A stretch of 64,000 nucleotides of DNA, from the IMG/VR virus record IMGVR_UViG_3300036820_000006, positions 35,276 to 99,275 of that record. One strand, given 5' to 3'. The position numbers and the translations under genes are program-made. Shown piece after piece: positions 8,903 through 17,418 of the stretch. The notes under the pieces are model-generated. The model ran no database searches, was not told where the DNA came from, and saw nothing but the letters and a program-made list of their open reading frames with translations. Source of the DNA: a virus. Each line of letters opens with the position of its first letter. Positions within the stretch are counted from its first letter, which is position 1.

Positions 8903-9097
8903 CTACCTTTCGACTATTTCCCAGTCATCGGCAAGTAGGTCGAAGCCGTCTAGAATGTGCTCGCCACCGTCAGCGCATCCGATGGCGAGGAAGAACCACG
9001 GCACTCCACTCGACATCCAGACCTTGCCAGCATACTTAGCACGCTGCACCGAATGGCCATCTTTGCACCATTCCACCGCTTGTCTAATATCCGCCAT
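8903..9097 (-). CDS. DUF2829/Tad2-like small protein
   Basis: 64 aa from ATG 9097 (GAGGCGG upstream); TTG 9103 is an in-frame alternative. Organisation follows the DUF2829 family: an N-terminal helix (MADIRQAVEWCKDGHSVQRA), a Trp-containing strand (KVWMSSGVPWFFLAIGC), an HILDGF strand and the typical ending LLADDWEIVE. Members of this family include Tad2, which sequesters the Thoeris signal molecule. Anti-defence activity is therefore possible, but the similarity is judged by eye and many DUF2829 proteins are untested. Confidence 0.5.
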   Translation of the reverse strand: MADIRQAVEWCKDGHSVQRAKYAGKVWMSSGVPWFFLAIGCADGGEHILDGFDLLADDWEIVER

Positions 9098-9119
9098 TCT
9101 CAACCGCCTCTTTCTGTTT

Positions 9120-9323
9120 TCAATCTGACTTAGGTCTACCGTCTACAGGCAGGGCGCGTCCTTGTCGCTCTACTACGCGGCGCACTAAATCCAACATGCT
9201 AAGTACATCTTCAACGTCCTCGCGCGAGAAGGTTCCCCCAATGTCAATAGAGACCGATCCAGCAGTGAATCCCGTAGACTTGACGCCCGCTCGCACAATG
9301 AATAGTTCTGGCATCTCGCTCAC
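9120..9323 (-). CDS. Small unknown early protein, GTG start
   Basis: 67 aa. The GTG start at 9323 sits six bases after AGGAGG and overlaps the previous stop as GTGA, which decides for GTG over the internal ATG 9314. The sequence has a beta-like N-terminus (MPELFIVRAGVKSTGF) and a helical middle (SREDVEDVLSMLDLVRRVVER). No family was recognised. Confidence 0.55.
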   Translation of the reverse strand: MSEMPELFIVRAGVKSTGFTAGSVSIDIGGTFSREDVEDVLSMLDLVRRVVERQGRALPVDGRPKSD

Positions 9324-9544
9324 TTCATCCCTCCTGATGCAGCCCCGCCCTTGGGTTCAGGGGGTTTTGCGGCGATTTCGGGTGGAGTGTCGAGAAAGCA
9401 CACCAATAGGAGACCAATCGTGCTGAGCACTATGCAGGTAAAAGCTCCAACAGCCGAGTCCCACTTGTGGATTCCAGCTTCATACCCGCATGCCCACTCG
9501 CTAACAAACGTGATGATGAGCAAATAAACCCACAAAGCTCTCAT
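9320..9544 (-). CDS. Small membrane protein
   Basis: 74 aa. Two hydrophobic segments (ALWVYLLIITFVSEWACGY and FTCIVLSTIGLLLVCFL) and a Pro/Gly-rich tail. ATG overlaps the upstream stop (ATGA) and its own stop overlaps the next start, so it is translated in a tightly coupled string. Function unknown. Confidence 0.6.
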   Translation of the reverse strand: MRALWVYLLIITFVSEWACGYEAGIHKWDSAVGAFTCIVLSTIGLLLVCFLDTPPEIAAKPPEPKGGAASGGMK

Positions 9545-10320
9545 TTCCGGCCGCCTTGATCTGTATTCCCCTGAGACTGAACCGAATCACGTTTCACAAT
9601 CTTGCCGCAGCGGATGCAAGTGCGCGTTAGATCGCCGGATGCATTGGATACTGCCACTCCGCCACATACGCACCGTGGCCATACATCTGGATTCCCCTGA
9701 GACTGAACTTCACGGAGACGGGAGAGCACTGCCCTCAAGGCAGCATTCCAAGCTGATCGCCAAAGGATGTTGCTCGTCTCATCTCCTAAACTGTTGATGA
9801 TCCTCTCTAGCTCTTCCTCTACTAGAAGGGGCTTGGAGGGGGGAGCGAGTTTGGCTTCGGCGGCTTCGGCACGGGCATTACGCCAAGTGCCTAGAACATC
9901 CGTTCCGCGTAAGCCTATCTCGAATAGATGCACCGCCTGTTTCATGATCCATTTTGTGTGCGAAGCCCGCTCCGTATCCCGTTCCTTCTCTGCCTGTGCC
10001 AGCGACTCGTTCGCTGCCTGGAGTTGGGCCACCAACTCAGCCACTTCGGTATCCCGGGCATAGTACCCCCGCCTTGCTCCAGCTACAAAAATCTCGTCTG
10101 GTTCCTGACCGCCTCCATCGTCGATGCACACTTGCCGAAGCCATTCGTTGAATCCTGAAGGCTTAGGCACGGCAGGAGCATTTCTACAGCCTTCTGTGGT
10201 GCAGAAGGGTTTGGGCGGCGCGAAGTTTGGATATCCGCACTGGTCGCATTCAGGCAATTCAGCCGAATTTGCCGATTTCAAGGCTGGTAGCTCAGGGGCG
10301 CACCCTTTGGGTTCAGGCAT
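9541..10320 (-). CDS. Hypothetical protein with two zinc-ribbon-like Cys clusters
   Basis: 259 aa from ATG 10320, which has GAGGAG nine bases upstream; the longer frame to 10446 overlaps another gene. Cys clusters occur near the N-terminus (CDQCGYPNFAPPKPFCTTEGC) and at the C-terminus (CVCGG ... CIRCG). The middle is a coiled-coil-like helix (VAELVAQLQAANESLAQAEK). The peptide VQSQGN occurs twice near the C-terminus, from the direct DNA repeat at ~9570 and ~9690. Possibly a nucleic-acid-binding phage protein. Confidence 0.6.
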   Translation of the reverse strand: MPEPKGCAPELPALKSANSAELPECDQCGYPNFAPPKPFCTTEGCRNAPAVPKPSGFNEWLRQVCIDDGGGQEPDEIFVAGARRGYYARDTEVAELVAQLQAANESLAQAEKERDTERASHTKWIMKQAVHLFEIGLRGTDVLGTWRNARAEAAEAKLAPPSKPLLVEEELERIINSLGDETSNILWRSAWNAALRAVLSRLREVQSQGNPDVWPRCVCGGVAVSNASGDLTRTCIRCGKIVKRDSVQSQGNTDQGGRK

Positions 10321-10456
10321 TGGACTTCTCCTCTGGCTTGGCTTCTGATGCCCACGCGAGGATGCCAAGGAGATTACCCCAGCACTGCCGACACAATTTC
10401 CACGCCAATCCTTTGCGCCGGTACGCTCGATTGCAACCACCGTCATTGCATTTCAT
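10313..10456 (-). CDS. 47-aa zinc-ribbon peptide
   Basis: A short gene of 47 codons. ATG 10456 follows a strong GAGGAGG, and the stop overlaps the start of the next gene. The peptide begins MKCNDGGCNRAYRRKGLA and continues WKLCRQCW, giving a C-x4-C ... C-x2-C set that could hold one zinc. Basic character suggests nucleic-acid binding. The overlaps and ribosome site support it as real despite its size. Confidence 0.6.
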   Translation of the reverse strand: MKCNDGGCNRAYRRKGLAWKLCRQCWGNLLGILAWASEAKPEEKSNA

Positions 10457-10513
10457 TTACTTTTCCTCCTCATCTGGTAGGGCTGCTGGGCTACATCCAT
10501 ACAGCCCAATCCA

Positions 10514-10654
10514 TTACGCCTTGTCGATACTAGTTTTGAAAATGTCAAGATGTTCCCGAAACTGGGCCGAAGTAATTCGGCTGTCGCGCAAATCGGCTAA
10601 TTCCATCAGTAATATGAGGACTTCTGAGAATAGCTGTTTAGTCTTGGGGTCCAT
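10514..10654 (-). CDS. 46-aa helical peptide
   Basis: Begins MDPKTKQLFSEVLILLMELA and ends FKTSIDKA. It is preceded by GGGAGGAGGTGAATCAA, the strongest ribosome site of the cluster, which lies inside the end of the upstream gene (17-bp overlap). Largely helical and amphipathic. No family recognised; coding status rests on the ribosome site and packing. Confidence 0.55.
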   Translation of the reverse strand: MDPKTKQLFSEVLILLMELADLRDSRITSAQFREHLDIFKTSIDKA

Positions 10655-11405
10655 TTGATTCACCTCCTCCCTCGCGCGGTTCCTGTGGGCCGAGAGCGGC
10701 TACTTCGGGAATTGGCGGAAGCTTATCGAGGTCTAAGCCATACTTCGCGGCTATCGTCTCATTCATCTTTCGCAACTGTTCGTCCTTGAAGTCAGGCAGG
10801 CGTCCGTTTTCAGCCTGTTCCCCGGATGGGGGCGCGGGAATAGTTTTATTCCACTGGGCGCAAATCCAATCGGCCACCTCTGAGTCTTCACATTCCGCGA
10901 TGGTATGGCCATTGGCAAAGACGGCGAACCCGTCGGATTGAAAAGTTCCGTTGATCGCAAGCCCGTAACTCGCTCGACCGGGATACATCTTGTGAGCCTG
11001 ATGGTCATCACTCAGGGCCGCAGCTTCGGGACCAAGCTTGATTTCCGCTTGCTGCAACCGTTTCCGAAGATCATTGCAAATCTCAATCTGAGACTGAAGC
11101 GCAACTTGAAGGTCGCGATAGGAACCGCAGTGAAGCGCAATATCAGCTTCTCGTGCATCGGCGAAATCCTTCAATTTAGCCGGGTCCACAGGTTGCAGGG
11201 CCGCAGCTTCGGGTGTGCTGGCCGGGTATGAAATAGATGGGTCAGCGAGGTAGCTTTCGCATAGGCAATAACAGCAACCTCTAGAACCGTCCGATTTCAT
11301 ATTGCAGCAATGCGCCACTCTTGTGTGATGGCACACATCACAAGGCACTAAATCTTCAAATGTGGGTACGCGCCCCACTTGCTTTCCCCCTTCTGCGCTG
11401 TTCAT
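10638..11405 (-). CDS. Hypothetical early protein, Cys-rich N-terminus
   Basis: 255 aa, ATG overlapping the previous stop (ATGA). The N-terminus has CDVCHHTRVAHCC and CCYCLC, a compact zinc-binding arrangement. The middle is helical (LQVALQSQIEICNDLRKRLQQAE). A segment GRASYGLAINGTFQSDGFAV with IAECEDSEVADWICAQWN resembles mosaic early phage proteins assembled from several small modules. Function unknown. Confidence 0.6.
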   Translation of the reverse strand: MNSAEGGKQVGRVPTFEDLVPCDVCHHTRVAHCCNMKSDGSRGCCYCLCESYLADPSISYPASTPEAAALQPVDPAKLKDFADAREADIALHCGSYRDLQVALQSQIEICNDLRKRLQQAEIKLGPEAAALSDDHQAHKMYPGRASYGLAINGTFQSDGFAVFANGHTIAECEDSEVADWICAQWNKTIPAPPSGEQAENGRLPDFKDEQLRKMNETIAAKYGLDLDKLPPIPEVAALGPQEPREGGGESNGPQD

Positions 11406-11764
11406 AAGGTCTCCTTCGCACGCAATAGACGATCTATCTCAGCAGCAATAAGAGCGCCCGCTTTGGCGAGATTGCGAATAGGATCGGGTGAAGGTTTCCA
11501 CCACTTCTCGTCCCACGGCCACCAGCCCTCGTTGTCGGCTCCGGGCACCTCATGGTCACTTACAATCTCCAGTGCGTGGGCGGCATAGGTAACCGCAGCT
11601 CCGATCATCTCTCCCGTGATGTGCTCGTCGTCGTGCTCCGGCGTCCATCCTTCGGCGCATATCTGTCGTCTACGCTCTGCTGCGATAAGTTCAGCACCAT
11701 CCATCGTCATCTCCAATTTCTCCTGCTCTCCTACATTCCGGGGTACAGAGGGGTCAAAAGTCAT
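11402..11764 (-). CDS. Conserved phage protein (ELIAAERRRQ ... GALIAAEIDRL)
   Basis: 120 aa; GAGGAGAG precedes ATG. It carries the recognisable signature of a widespread phage/prophage family: LIAAERRRQICAEGWTPEHD, DEHITGE, then WPWDEKWWKP, RNLAKAGALIAAEIDRL. The family's role is unknown; related annotations include dATP/dGTP-diphosphohydrolase N-terminal-like domains. Both neighbours overlap or abut it, in keeping with one operon. Confidence 0.75.
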   Translation of the reverse strand: MTFDPSVPRNVGEQEKLEMTMDGAELIAAERRRQICAEGWTPEHDDEHITGEMIGAAVTYAAHALEIVSDHEVPGADNEGWWPWDEKWWKPSPDPIRNLAKAGALIAAEIDRLLRAKETL

Positions 11765-11796
11765 AGGTGCTCTCCTCTGAAATCAGAACTACGGCC

Positions 11797-12102
11797 CTAC
11801 TTGGGGTCAGGTTTGACGGGCATACCGAGGCGTTCCCTCAACTCGTCTTTGTCAATATCTGCACACGCTTTTCGATATTCCGCATCGGTAAGCCATAGCA
11901 GCCAGTCGGGCCAACCCTTCAGCTTGCCAGAGCCATACTTCCAGTCATGAATCCACTCAGAGAATGTCCGTCGCCTGAAGCATCTCTCTAGCAACCGAAC
12001 GCCCATAAGAATCACTACGTCGGGCGCATTCAACTCAATCAGCCGTTTCAGCCGGTCTCTCCTGATTCCATAGAGACTCCGTTCCACTATCAACTTACTC
12101 AT
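11797..12102 (-). CDS. Small paralogue A of the gene at 47.8 kb
   Basis: 101 aa; AAGGAG before ATG. It shares the core RLKRLIELNAPDVVILM ... LLERCFRRRT ... EW and PDWLLWLTDAEYR with the rightward gene at 47799-48101, so the window contains two diverged copies on opposite strands. Mostly helical and basic. Function unknown; the shared RLIELNAP segment is the most conserved part. Confidence 0.65.
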   Translation of the reverse strand: MSKLIVERSLYGIRRDRLKRLIELNAPDVVILMGVRLLERCFRRRTFSEWIHDWKYGSGKLKGWPDWLLWLTDAEYRKACADIDKDELRERLGMPVKPDPK

Positions 12103-12415
12103 GGCTTTCTCCTTTCGGTGCGCTGAGGGCGTCGTAGCGGCGGATTATGGGGGCAGCCTTACTTTGCGCTTCCCTAAACTCGCCCATCGTAATTACATCT
12201 TGATATCCCCTCAGCGCTTCTACGGCTTCGCGGAGGAGGTCAGGCTTGACCACATCAGAGGCGGCTTCTCAAGCGTCTAACAATGGAATCATTACGAGTT
12301 GCGGATGAACGCAGATCGTGCGGTTCTCACTAGAAGCAGATGTCACTCCCTTGCGCAATGCTGTTATCAGCTCCGGTGACAACTCGGGCCGCTGGTCCTG
12401 CTTTCCATCACTCAT
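12095..12415 (-). pseudogene. Small early gene interrupted by an in-frame TGA
   Basis: ATG 12415 opens a 48-codon frame ending in TGA at 12271-12269. The same frame continues without another stop for 57 codons to 12095, where it overlaps the next gene. The downstream part (VVKPDLLREAVEALRGYQDV, MGEFREAQSKAAPIIRRYDA) is strongly protein-like and has no good start or ribosome site of its own. Most simply one gene with a nonsense mutation; readthrough is possible but unsupported. Confidence 0.5.
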
Positions 12416-12418
12416 GGC

Positions 12419-12778
12419 TCACCTTCTTTCCCGATGAGACTTTCTGGCGTTCAAGTGTTGCGCGCAGAAATCGCGACGGGATGCGAAGATGAACGAATCC
12501 GTCCTTGAAAGAGTTGTGACCCACCTCGGTCGGCAGTCCATGCGTGCGCACAACACCTTCATGCCGAGCCTGCCCGCTGCCAGCGTGAGCGCGTTCTTGA
12601 TGCTCATGGGCGGAATGAAAACTTCCTTGGTCTGAGGATCATAATGCAAATGCTCACGCCATGTGCGCTTGCGATAAGCATCGTAAGATTCTTGGTCTTC
12701 CTTTTCGGTTTCGTGGTAACGAGACTGCGAATAAGGTGATACTCCTTCAAGCTCGACGGTTGCGATGCGAACGGACAT
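12419..12778 (-). CDS. Phage protein of SPYSQSR type, apparently truncated
   Basis: 119 aa; AGGGAGA before ATG. Residues 1-75 (VELEGVSPYSQSRYHETEK, RTWREHLHYD, FIPPMSIKNALTLAAGRLGM) match a phage family that I recall as roughly 200 aa. After GRLGMKV the expected continuation is missing and an Arg/Cys-rich tail follows. The 3' part may be replaced or out of frame. Function unknown. Confidence 0.55.
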   Translation of the reverse strand: MSVRIATVELEGVSPYSQSRYHETEKEDQESYDAYRKRTWREHLHYDPQTKEVFIPPMSIKNALTLAAGRLGMKVLCARMDCRPRWVTTLSRTDSFIFASRRDFCAQHLNARKSHRERR

Positions 12779-12815
12779 TGAAATTCTCCCTTGGATTTGA
12801 GTTTGAGTTATGAAA

Positions 12816-12993
12816 ACGTTACGTTACATTACATCAAGCAGCGCGAAGTTGAGACACGATGCAGCACGCAGCAGAACGTTACAGGACGCAACGTAGCGCT
12901 GCACTGTGATGCCCCATGACGCGTTGCGAAACGACGCCCAACAGCACAGAATGCTGCGACATGCGGCGTTACGTAGCGACACGGAACGTTACG
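12816..12993. repeat. Period-5 array A (36 units, RYR core)
   Basis: Every fifth base from 12816 starts a three-base RYR-like core (ACG, GCG, ACA, AAG, ATG) for about 36 consecutive units, with free bases between. The phase never slips. It fills the gap between two leftward genes and encodes no convincing ORF. It is the longest member of the array family also seen at 13.55, 21.73, 30.51, 33.27 and 49.11 kb. Confidence 0.85.
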
Positions 12994-13009
12994 CAATCTC
13001 TAGCAAGCT

Positions 13010-13516
13010 TTACTCTTGAATGGCCTTGGACCCGAAAAGTTTCAGTGTCTCATCCATCGGCAGTGGACGAGTACGATTGCCAACCGCATCAGCGATCACC
13101 TTCTGCGTGCGCTCAGTAGCGCCCTTCTGGATGAACTGCAGAATCGTCAGCGAGGTATTGTGTTGCAGCTTTGACTGTGCGCTGAGCGAGTCGTAATCGA
13201 CTGCCTGCAACCGGCGCGATGCACGCTTGGCTGCCTTGCTGAGCTTGCGCAAGTCCGCAGTGCTTAGACTGGGAACTTCTTCATTGGGCACTAGCCGTAC
13301 GCCTCGGCCCCAGTCCACCACAAACACCATGCCTTGTTCACTGAGCAGCTTATTAGTTGATGTGGTAAGGACGTTGCGTCGATGCCGCACATCACACCCA
13401 CACAGGGCGTTCAGCTCGGTATACGTTACGGTCTCTCCCGGTTTGGCCTCGGCAAGCCGACGCAGAGCGATAGTAGTCTCAACCGCGAGATTACCCTTGA
13501 TTGGAATATACGGCAT
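13010..13516 (-). CDS. Winged-helix-like small protein
   Basis: 168 aa; AGGGAGA precedes ATG. Residues ~15-75 (IALRRLAEAKPGETVTYTEL ... RRNVLTTSTNKLLSEQ, then FVVDWGRGVRLV) look like a winged-helix unit. The rest is basic helix (RKLSKAAKRASRRLQAVDYD). It is probably a DNA-binding early protein. A good minus-strand promoter lies about 150 bp upstream, with array B in its leader. Not assigned to a named family. Confidence 0.55.
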   Translation of the reverse strand: MPYIPIKGNLAVETTIALRRLAEAKPGETVTYTELNALCGCDVRHRRNVLTTSTNKLLSEQGMVFVVDWGRGVRLVPNEEVPSLSTADLRKLSKAAKRASRRLQAVDYDSLSAQSKLQHNTSLTILQFIQKGATERTQKVIADAVGNRTRPLPMDETLKLFGSKAIQE

Positions 13517-13551
13517 TCAGAATCTCCCTTTCTGATGATGCCAGTAACAGT

Positions 13552-13629
13552 TCGGTACGGTACGTCACGTGACATGAAGGTGCGTTACGGGACATCACCT
13601 CACGGGACGGGACGATGCGGCGCGTAACA
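13552..13629. repeat. Period-5 array B (16 units)
   Basis: Units with core ACG/GCG/ACA start every five bases from 13552 to 13627 without phase change. The array lies in the leader between the promoter at 13660-13689 and the gene starting at 13516, so it would be transcribed (sense strand reads YRYNN). Confidence 0.85.
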
Positions 13630-13659
13630 AAAAGATATGCAACATTCACGCCATCTACC

Positions 13660-13689
13660 GTTATACACATATAGCCACGAATCTGTCAA
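13660..13689 (-). promoter_or_regulatory. Sigma70-like promoter for the gene at 13010-13516
   Basis: On the minus strand TTGACA (13689-13684), an 18-base spacer and TATAAC (13665-13660). Transcription would start near 13653 and run through period-5 array B. The same -10 sequence TATAAC occurs in the promoter at 30.5 kb. Confidence 0.7.
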
Positions 13690-13716
13690 CATATATGTGT
13701 GTACCAAATCGATGCT

Positions 13717-16700
13717 CTAAAATTTGACCTCCTGCAGCTCCGCCATGTTCGGCCCGCAGGCACATTCAATGCCCACTACCAGACCCTCTGGAGCGAGCTG
13801 TGGATGCACCAGCACATTACTCGGCCTACCGAACACGTCGCTGATATCATGCAACATCTGCGCACGCAAGCCTACTGGATAACAGAGCAGAATGCTGTCG
13901 TGAATCGTGTTGCACAGGCCGTAGCGCTCAGCCAACCCTTCACGATCTAGCGCTTTCAACCGCTCACGCAGGTCGCCGTGCGCCTCGCTCTGCACTCTGA
14001 ATGCCATGGCGGCGTTGAACTGCTCGCCAGGTTTCCAGCTGCCTTTACCATCGGGCACGTAGACCTCGTAAAACCATCGCAACATTCCGTAGCGGTTCTT
14101 TAGCATGCCCTGCCGGTGCGCCTCTTCGCACACGTTGCGCTGCCATACGAACACCTTTGGGAACAGACGCTCAATAACAGTGCGGAACTCTCTAGCCTGC
14201 TTCAATGAGGCGAAATGTTCACGGTTCATTTCGTAAAGATGTGGCGGCATCAACCCCAACGCAATGCCAAGAATACTCGGCTTGGCCTGCCGGTCACGCA
14301 CGGCTTTATAACGCTCATTGGACCTGAACCAGCGAAAGCGATCCATCAGCTCGTCGTCAGGTAGCGCGAACAGCTTATCCGCATCCGGCAGGCGCAGAAA
14401 GTTCCACGCCACAAAGCTGTGCATGTCCAGCCGTGCCATACGGCAGTTATGTGACAAGAATCCCTCCGCGATAAATGTTTTAGTACTCGTACCTAGTGCC
14501 ACGACAGGATGATTTCCTATAGACTCAATTTTCAAAATCTTGGCGTCATGCGCAAGTTTTCCAAACACGTTCATGCCTTCTAGCCTAGACAAGCACTTAG
14601 GTAATAATCGCTTTGGTCTAAATTGCCCCAGCGCACGTATACCCGCGAATGGCTGCCCCACAAACCTAAATGTACGGCAATCTCGTTGGGGATTGTTAGC
14701 ACTGTCCCCAAGGCTATAACCATATTTAGCTAACATACTTGCTACCGAGTCCGCGATAATCCCAGGTCTCTGTGCGAAACTTAGCTGGCACCCATTACTA
14801 AGGGACCCCTCCCCATCCAAAATTCCGGCAATATATCCTTGATCCCATAGATCAGCACTCTTCCATGGCGGGGTAAACGTGCTCAAGTACATACCCGTAG
14901 CTAATTCATCAGCCCTGCGCCAGCTTACTCGTTGCTTAGTATCAAACTTAGCTAGCCATGTGTGTTCTATGCTGCATGTAACAACGCCTTGGTCAGTGGT
15001 AATGCGCACACACGGACGTTCAATATAATCCACGGACTCAATTACGGATTTACGTAGCTTGCGTTTGCCCTCTATCGGAAACTCATCGAATCCCCAAAGT
15101 ACCTCTCCCTCTCGCAGGTCTATGGCACGTCTCCATTGCAGGTCGGCCGTCAGAATACGAGTATCTGGGGCCACACAATAAGACTCATCTTCAGCTAAGA
15201 ACCCTGTAATAAGGACATGATAACTTTTCAAATCCCAGTTCGCCAGCTCATACCCCGCTGGCGCTTCGATCATACTTTTTATAGCCTTACCCAACTTACC
15301 GTGGGCAGGGTAAGTTTGCGTAGATGGATTGCGCGCACTTAGCTGTCCAGTCGCGGGCGCGAAGGTAAAAGTGGTGTGTACTCGGCCGTCGGCGTGCGGT
15401 TTGAACCCGTCAACATAAGTGCTCGACATCTTTCCCATCTCACGGCATTCAATCACCTTCGTATAAAAGTCATCCTTGTGCCTAACTGCGAGACGTTCTA
15501 GCTCTTTTTTGTTGGTGGTGTCACTGCCTTTCTTGCGATCTTTGGGAATCTTATGCCCACGCACCCGCATATAATTCATCAGTTGCGGCGATGAGTTTGG
15601 TGAGAATTCATACACACGGCACCAGCGTGCAACCCCGGCAGTCTGTGTGCCAAGCTGCTCATCAAATACCTGCTGGCCAAACTGGCGCACATCAAAATAG
15701 AAGCGCTCACCCGGTTCCTCGACGCCATCTTCATCCGTGGTCGGCGGGTCCTCGAACATGCGCGCGCGGATCACCGCTATCTCGTCGGCAGTTACATTGC
15801 TATAACGATTAAGGTAAGCATTCTTGGCGGACTCGGTTAGCGCTTTCTTTGTCTGCTTGCCTTCCACCACCGGAATCCGAGTCGGCGTGATCTCTTCTAG
15901 CAGCTCTTTGACGCGAGGGGGCACTCCGGCATAACCATCCTTCGGCGTGATCTTTCTGGCGTCGGCGGGGAACCTGGCATCCAGCTCTAGCAGCAGCTCC
16001 GCACGCGTAGCATCAAACTGCGCGCCTAGCGCCAGCCTACGCTCATTATTAATCGGCAGGCCCCGCTGCTCCATTTTGGCTAGAATTGGCCGCACTGCTT
16101 CGACTTGGTTCTCATAGCCGACAGCGGCGCGCGCAGGCTGCGGGTCATACCATATCCCGCGATCTACCATAGTGCGGTACGAGACTGAATGAATACGCTG
16201 TGTCGCGTCCACGTCTACGCAGCCGTAGAACTCCAGATTGGTGCCGTTCAAATGCTTCCAGGGGAACGGGAACTGCGCATAGCTAGCAGCGAACTGCAGA
16301 TGCGCGGGCAAATCCGGCTGCATAAAGTGGAACTGTTGTAAGGTATCGTGTACCGGCCCGGCAAGTTCGAGATAGGTGGCATTGCCGAAATCGCGCTGGC
16401 CGACCGCGCGCAGAACTTTCAAATCGAATAAATTGTAATTATGCCCCAGCTTCGGCAGCGGCAGTTTCAGCAGCCATCTTGTCGCTTGAATAAAAGGCTG
16501 CTTCCACGGCATCGCAATAGCTTGGCCTGGCGCGACGCTGAACTGACTTAGCCTAATCTGCGTATCGGTGAATCCATCCGTTGCGTCTTCATCTAGCGAT
16601 GCCGATTCAAAAGTTTCGATATCGTGTGCCAGCGCGGTTAGTACGTGCTCAGCGGTACCGGGAATGCTGGCCAGCCACGCATCTGAACGCGCTTTTACAT

Positions 16701-17418
16701 CGCGGCAGAAATCGTCCAACTGAATAAGTGTTGGATGCAAGGTGTAATTTAGGTGGTTCTGTTGCAGCCACGCTGCTACTGCTTCAGCATCGTTATCCTG
16801 CAGCATGTCCAGAATAAAACTTTTATCTTTACCGTAACGCACGTTGACCGCGCGTTGAATATCTCGCGCCAGCACGCCGGTGAGATGAATCGCGCCTCGG
16901 CGCAGGAAACTAGGATGATATGTAGGCACCACCAGAAGTTCGCAGCCTGCTGCTTCGCAGAACTCTGGCAGCGCGCGAAACACATAACCGCGCATATGGC
17001 TAATAGTGCGCTTTTCGCCCGAGATGCCCGTCAAAGTGCGGAACGGAATGCCGCCAAGCGCCACTACAGTGCGCGGCTTGAACTTGCGAAAGAATTCCAA
17101 TAGATTAGGCTGGCACTGATTGATGACGGAGAACTCATAGTTAGTTCCAGCTAGCGCGTTCCCAAATGGTCTGCAGCGCAACGTATTCGAGATTGCGAAC
17201 TGGTCGCGGGAGAATCCCAGCCGACGCAGCGTGCGCTCTAAGACAGCTCCAGCTGGTGCGTATTTGACAAAAGGAGTTAGTTCACGCGCCTCGTTTTCTC
17301 CGCTGGCCTCGCCAATGAGAGCAACGCCTAAGCTGCAGCTTCCTTCTGGCTGGGAGAAGTCAGTGCCAGCATTGTATAGATAGCAATTTCTACAGCTATC
17401 TGGCTTACTCCTGACCAC
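13717..17418 (-). CDS. SPO1-like DNA polymerase (UDG-like + exonuclease + family A) with intein
   Basis: 1233 aa. Residues 1-~190 form a uracil-DNA-glycosylase-like domain (CRNCYLY, ALIGEASGENEARELTPFVK, NTLRCRPFGN, VVPTYHPSFLRRG). Residues ~260-400 hold the 3'-5' exonuclease (DIETFE at 266, LGHNYNLFDLKVL). The polymerase follows: motif A ANWDLKSYHVL, then after the intein KPSILGIALGL (motif B/O-helix) and HDSILL (motif C). Family knowledge: SPO1 polymerase has the same UDG-like fusion. It is the replicative polymerase of this phage. Residues 748-991 are an intein that must splice out to give a ~989-aa enzyme. The 5' end overlaps the preceding small gene by 14 bp. Confidence 0.9.
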   Translation of the reverse strand: MVRSKPDSCRNCYLYNAGTDFSQPEGSCSLGVALIGEASGENEARELTPFVKYAPAGAVLERTLRRLGFSRDQFAISNTLRCRPFGNALAGTNYEFSVINQCQPNLLEFFRKFKPRTVVALGGIPFRTLTGISGEKRTISHMRGYVFRALPEFCEAAGCELLVVPTYHPSFLRRGAIHLTGVLARDIQRAVNVRYGKDKSFILDMLQDNDAEAVAAWLQQNHLNYTLHPTLIQLDDFCRDVKARSDAWLASIPGTAEHVLTALAHDIETFESASLDEDATDGFTDTQIRLSQFSVAPGQAIAMPWKQPFIQATRWLLKLPLPKLGHNYNLFDLKVLRAVGQRDFGNATYLELAGPVHDTLQQFHFMQPDLPAHLQFAASYAQFPFPWKHLNGTNLEFYGCVDVDATQRIHSVSYRTMVDRGIWYDPQPARAAVGYENQVEAVRPILAKMEQRGLPINNERRLALGAQFDATRAELLLELDARFPADARKITPKDGYAGVPPRVKELLEEITPTRIPVVEGKQTKKALTESAKNAYLNRYSNVTADEIAVIRARMFEDPPTTDEDGVEEPGERFYFDVRQFGQQVFDEQLGTQTAGVARWCRVYEFSPNSSPQLMNYMRVRGHKIPKDRKKGSDTTNKKELERLAVRHKDDFYTKVIECREMGKMSSTYVDGFKPHADGRVHTTFTFAPATGQLSARNPSTQTYPAHGKLGKAIKSMIEAPAGYELANWDLKSYHVLITGFLAEDESYCVAPDTRILTADLQWRRAIDLREGEVLWGFDEFPIEGKRKLRKSVIESVDYIERPCVRITTDQGVVTCSIEHTWLAKFDTKQRVSWRRADELATGMYLSTFTPPWKSADLWDQGYIAGILDGEGSLSNGCQLSFAQRPGIIADSVASMLAKYGYSLGDSANNPQRDCRTFRFVGQPFAGIRALGQFRPKRLLPKCLSRLEGMNVFGKLAHDAKILKIESIGNHPVVALGTSTKTFIAEGFLSHNCRMARLDMHSFVAWNFLRLPDADKLFALPDDELMDRFRWFRSNERYKAVRDRQAKPSILGIALGLMPPHLYEMNREHFASLKQAREFRTVIERLFPKVFVWQRNVCEEAHRQGMLKNRYGMLRWFYEVYVPDGKGSWKPGEQFNAAMAFRVQSEAHGDLRERLKALDREGLAERYGLCNTIHDSILLCYPVGLRAQMLHDISDVFGRPSNVLVHPQLAPEGLVVGIECACGPNMAELQEVKF
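14446..15177 (-). mobile_element. LAGLIDADG intein in the DNA polymerase
   Basis: 244 aa inserted just after polymerase motif A. Block A begins at Cys (CVAPDTRILTADLQWRRAID), block B is TCSIEHTWL, block F is VVALGTSTKTFIAEGFL and block G ends SHN before Cys+1 of the C-extein. One LAGLIDADG helix is evident (YIAGILDGEGSLS), so a homing endonuclease domain is present; a second copy is not obvious. All splice-junction residues are intact. It splices autocatalytically and may home into intein-less polymerase genes of related phages. Confidence 0.88.
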
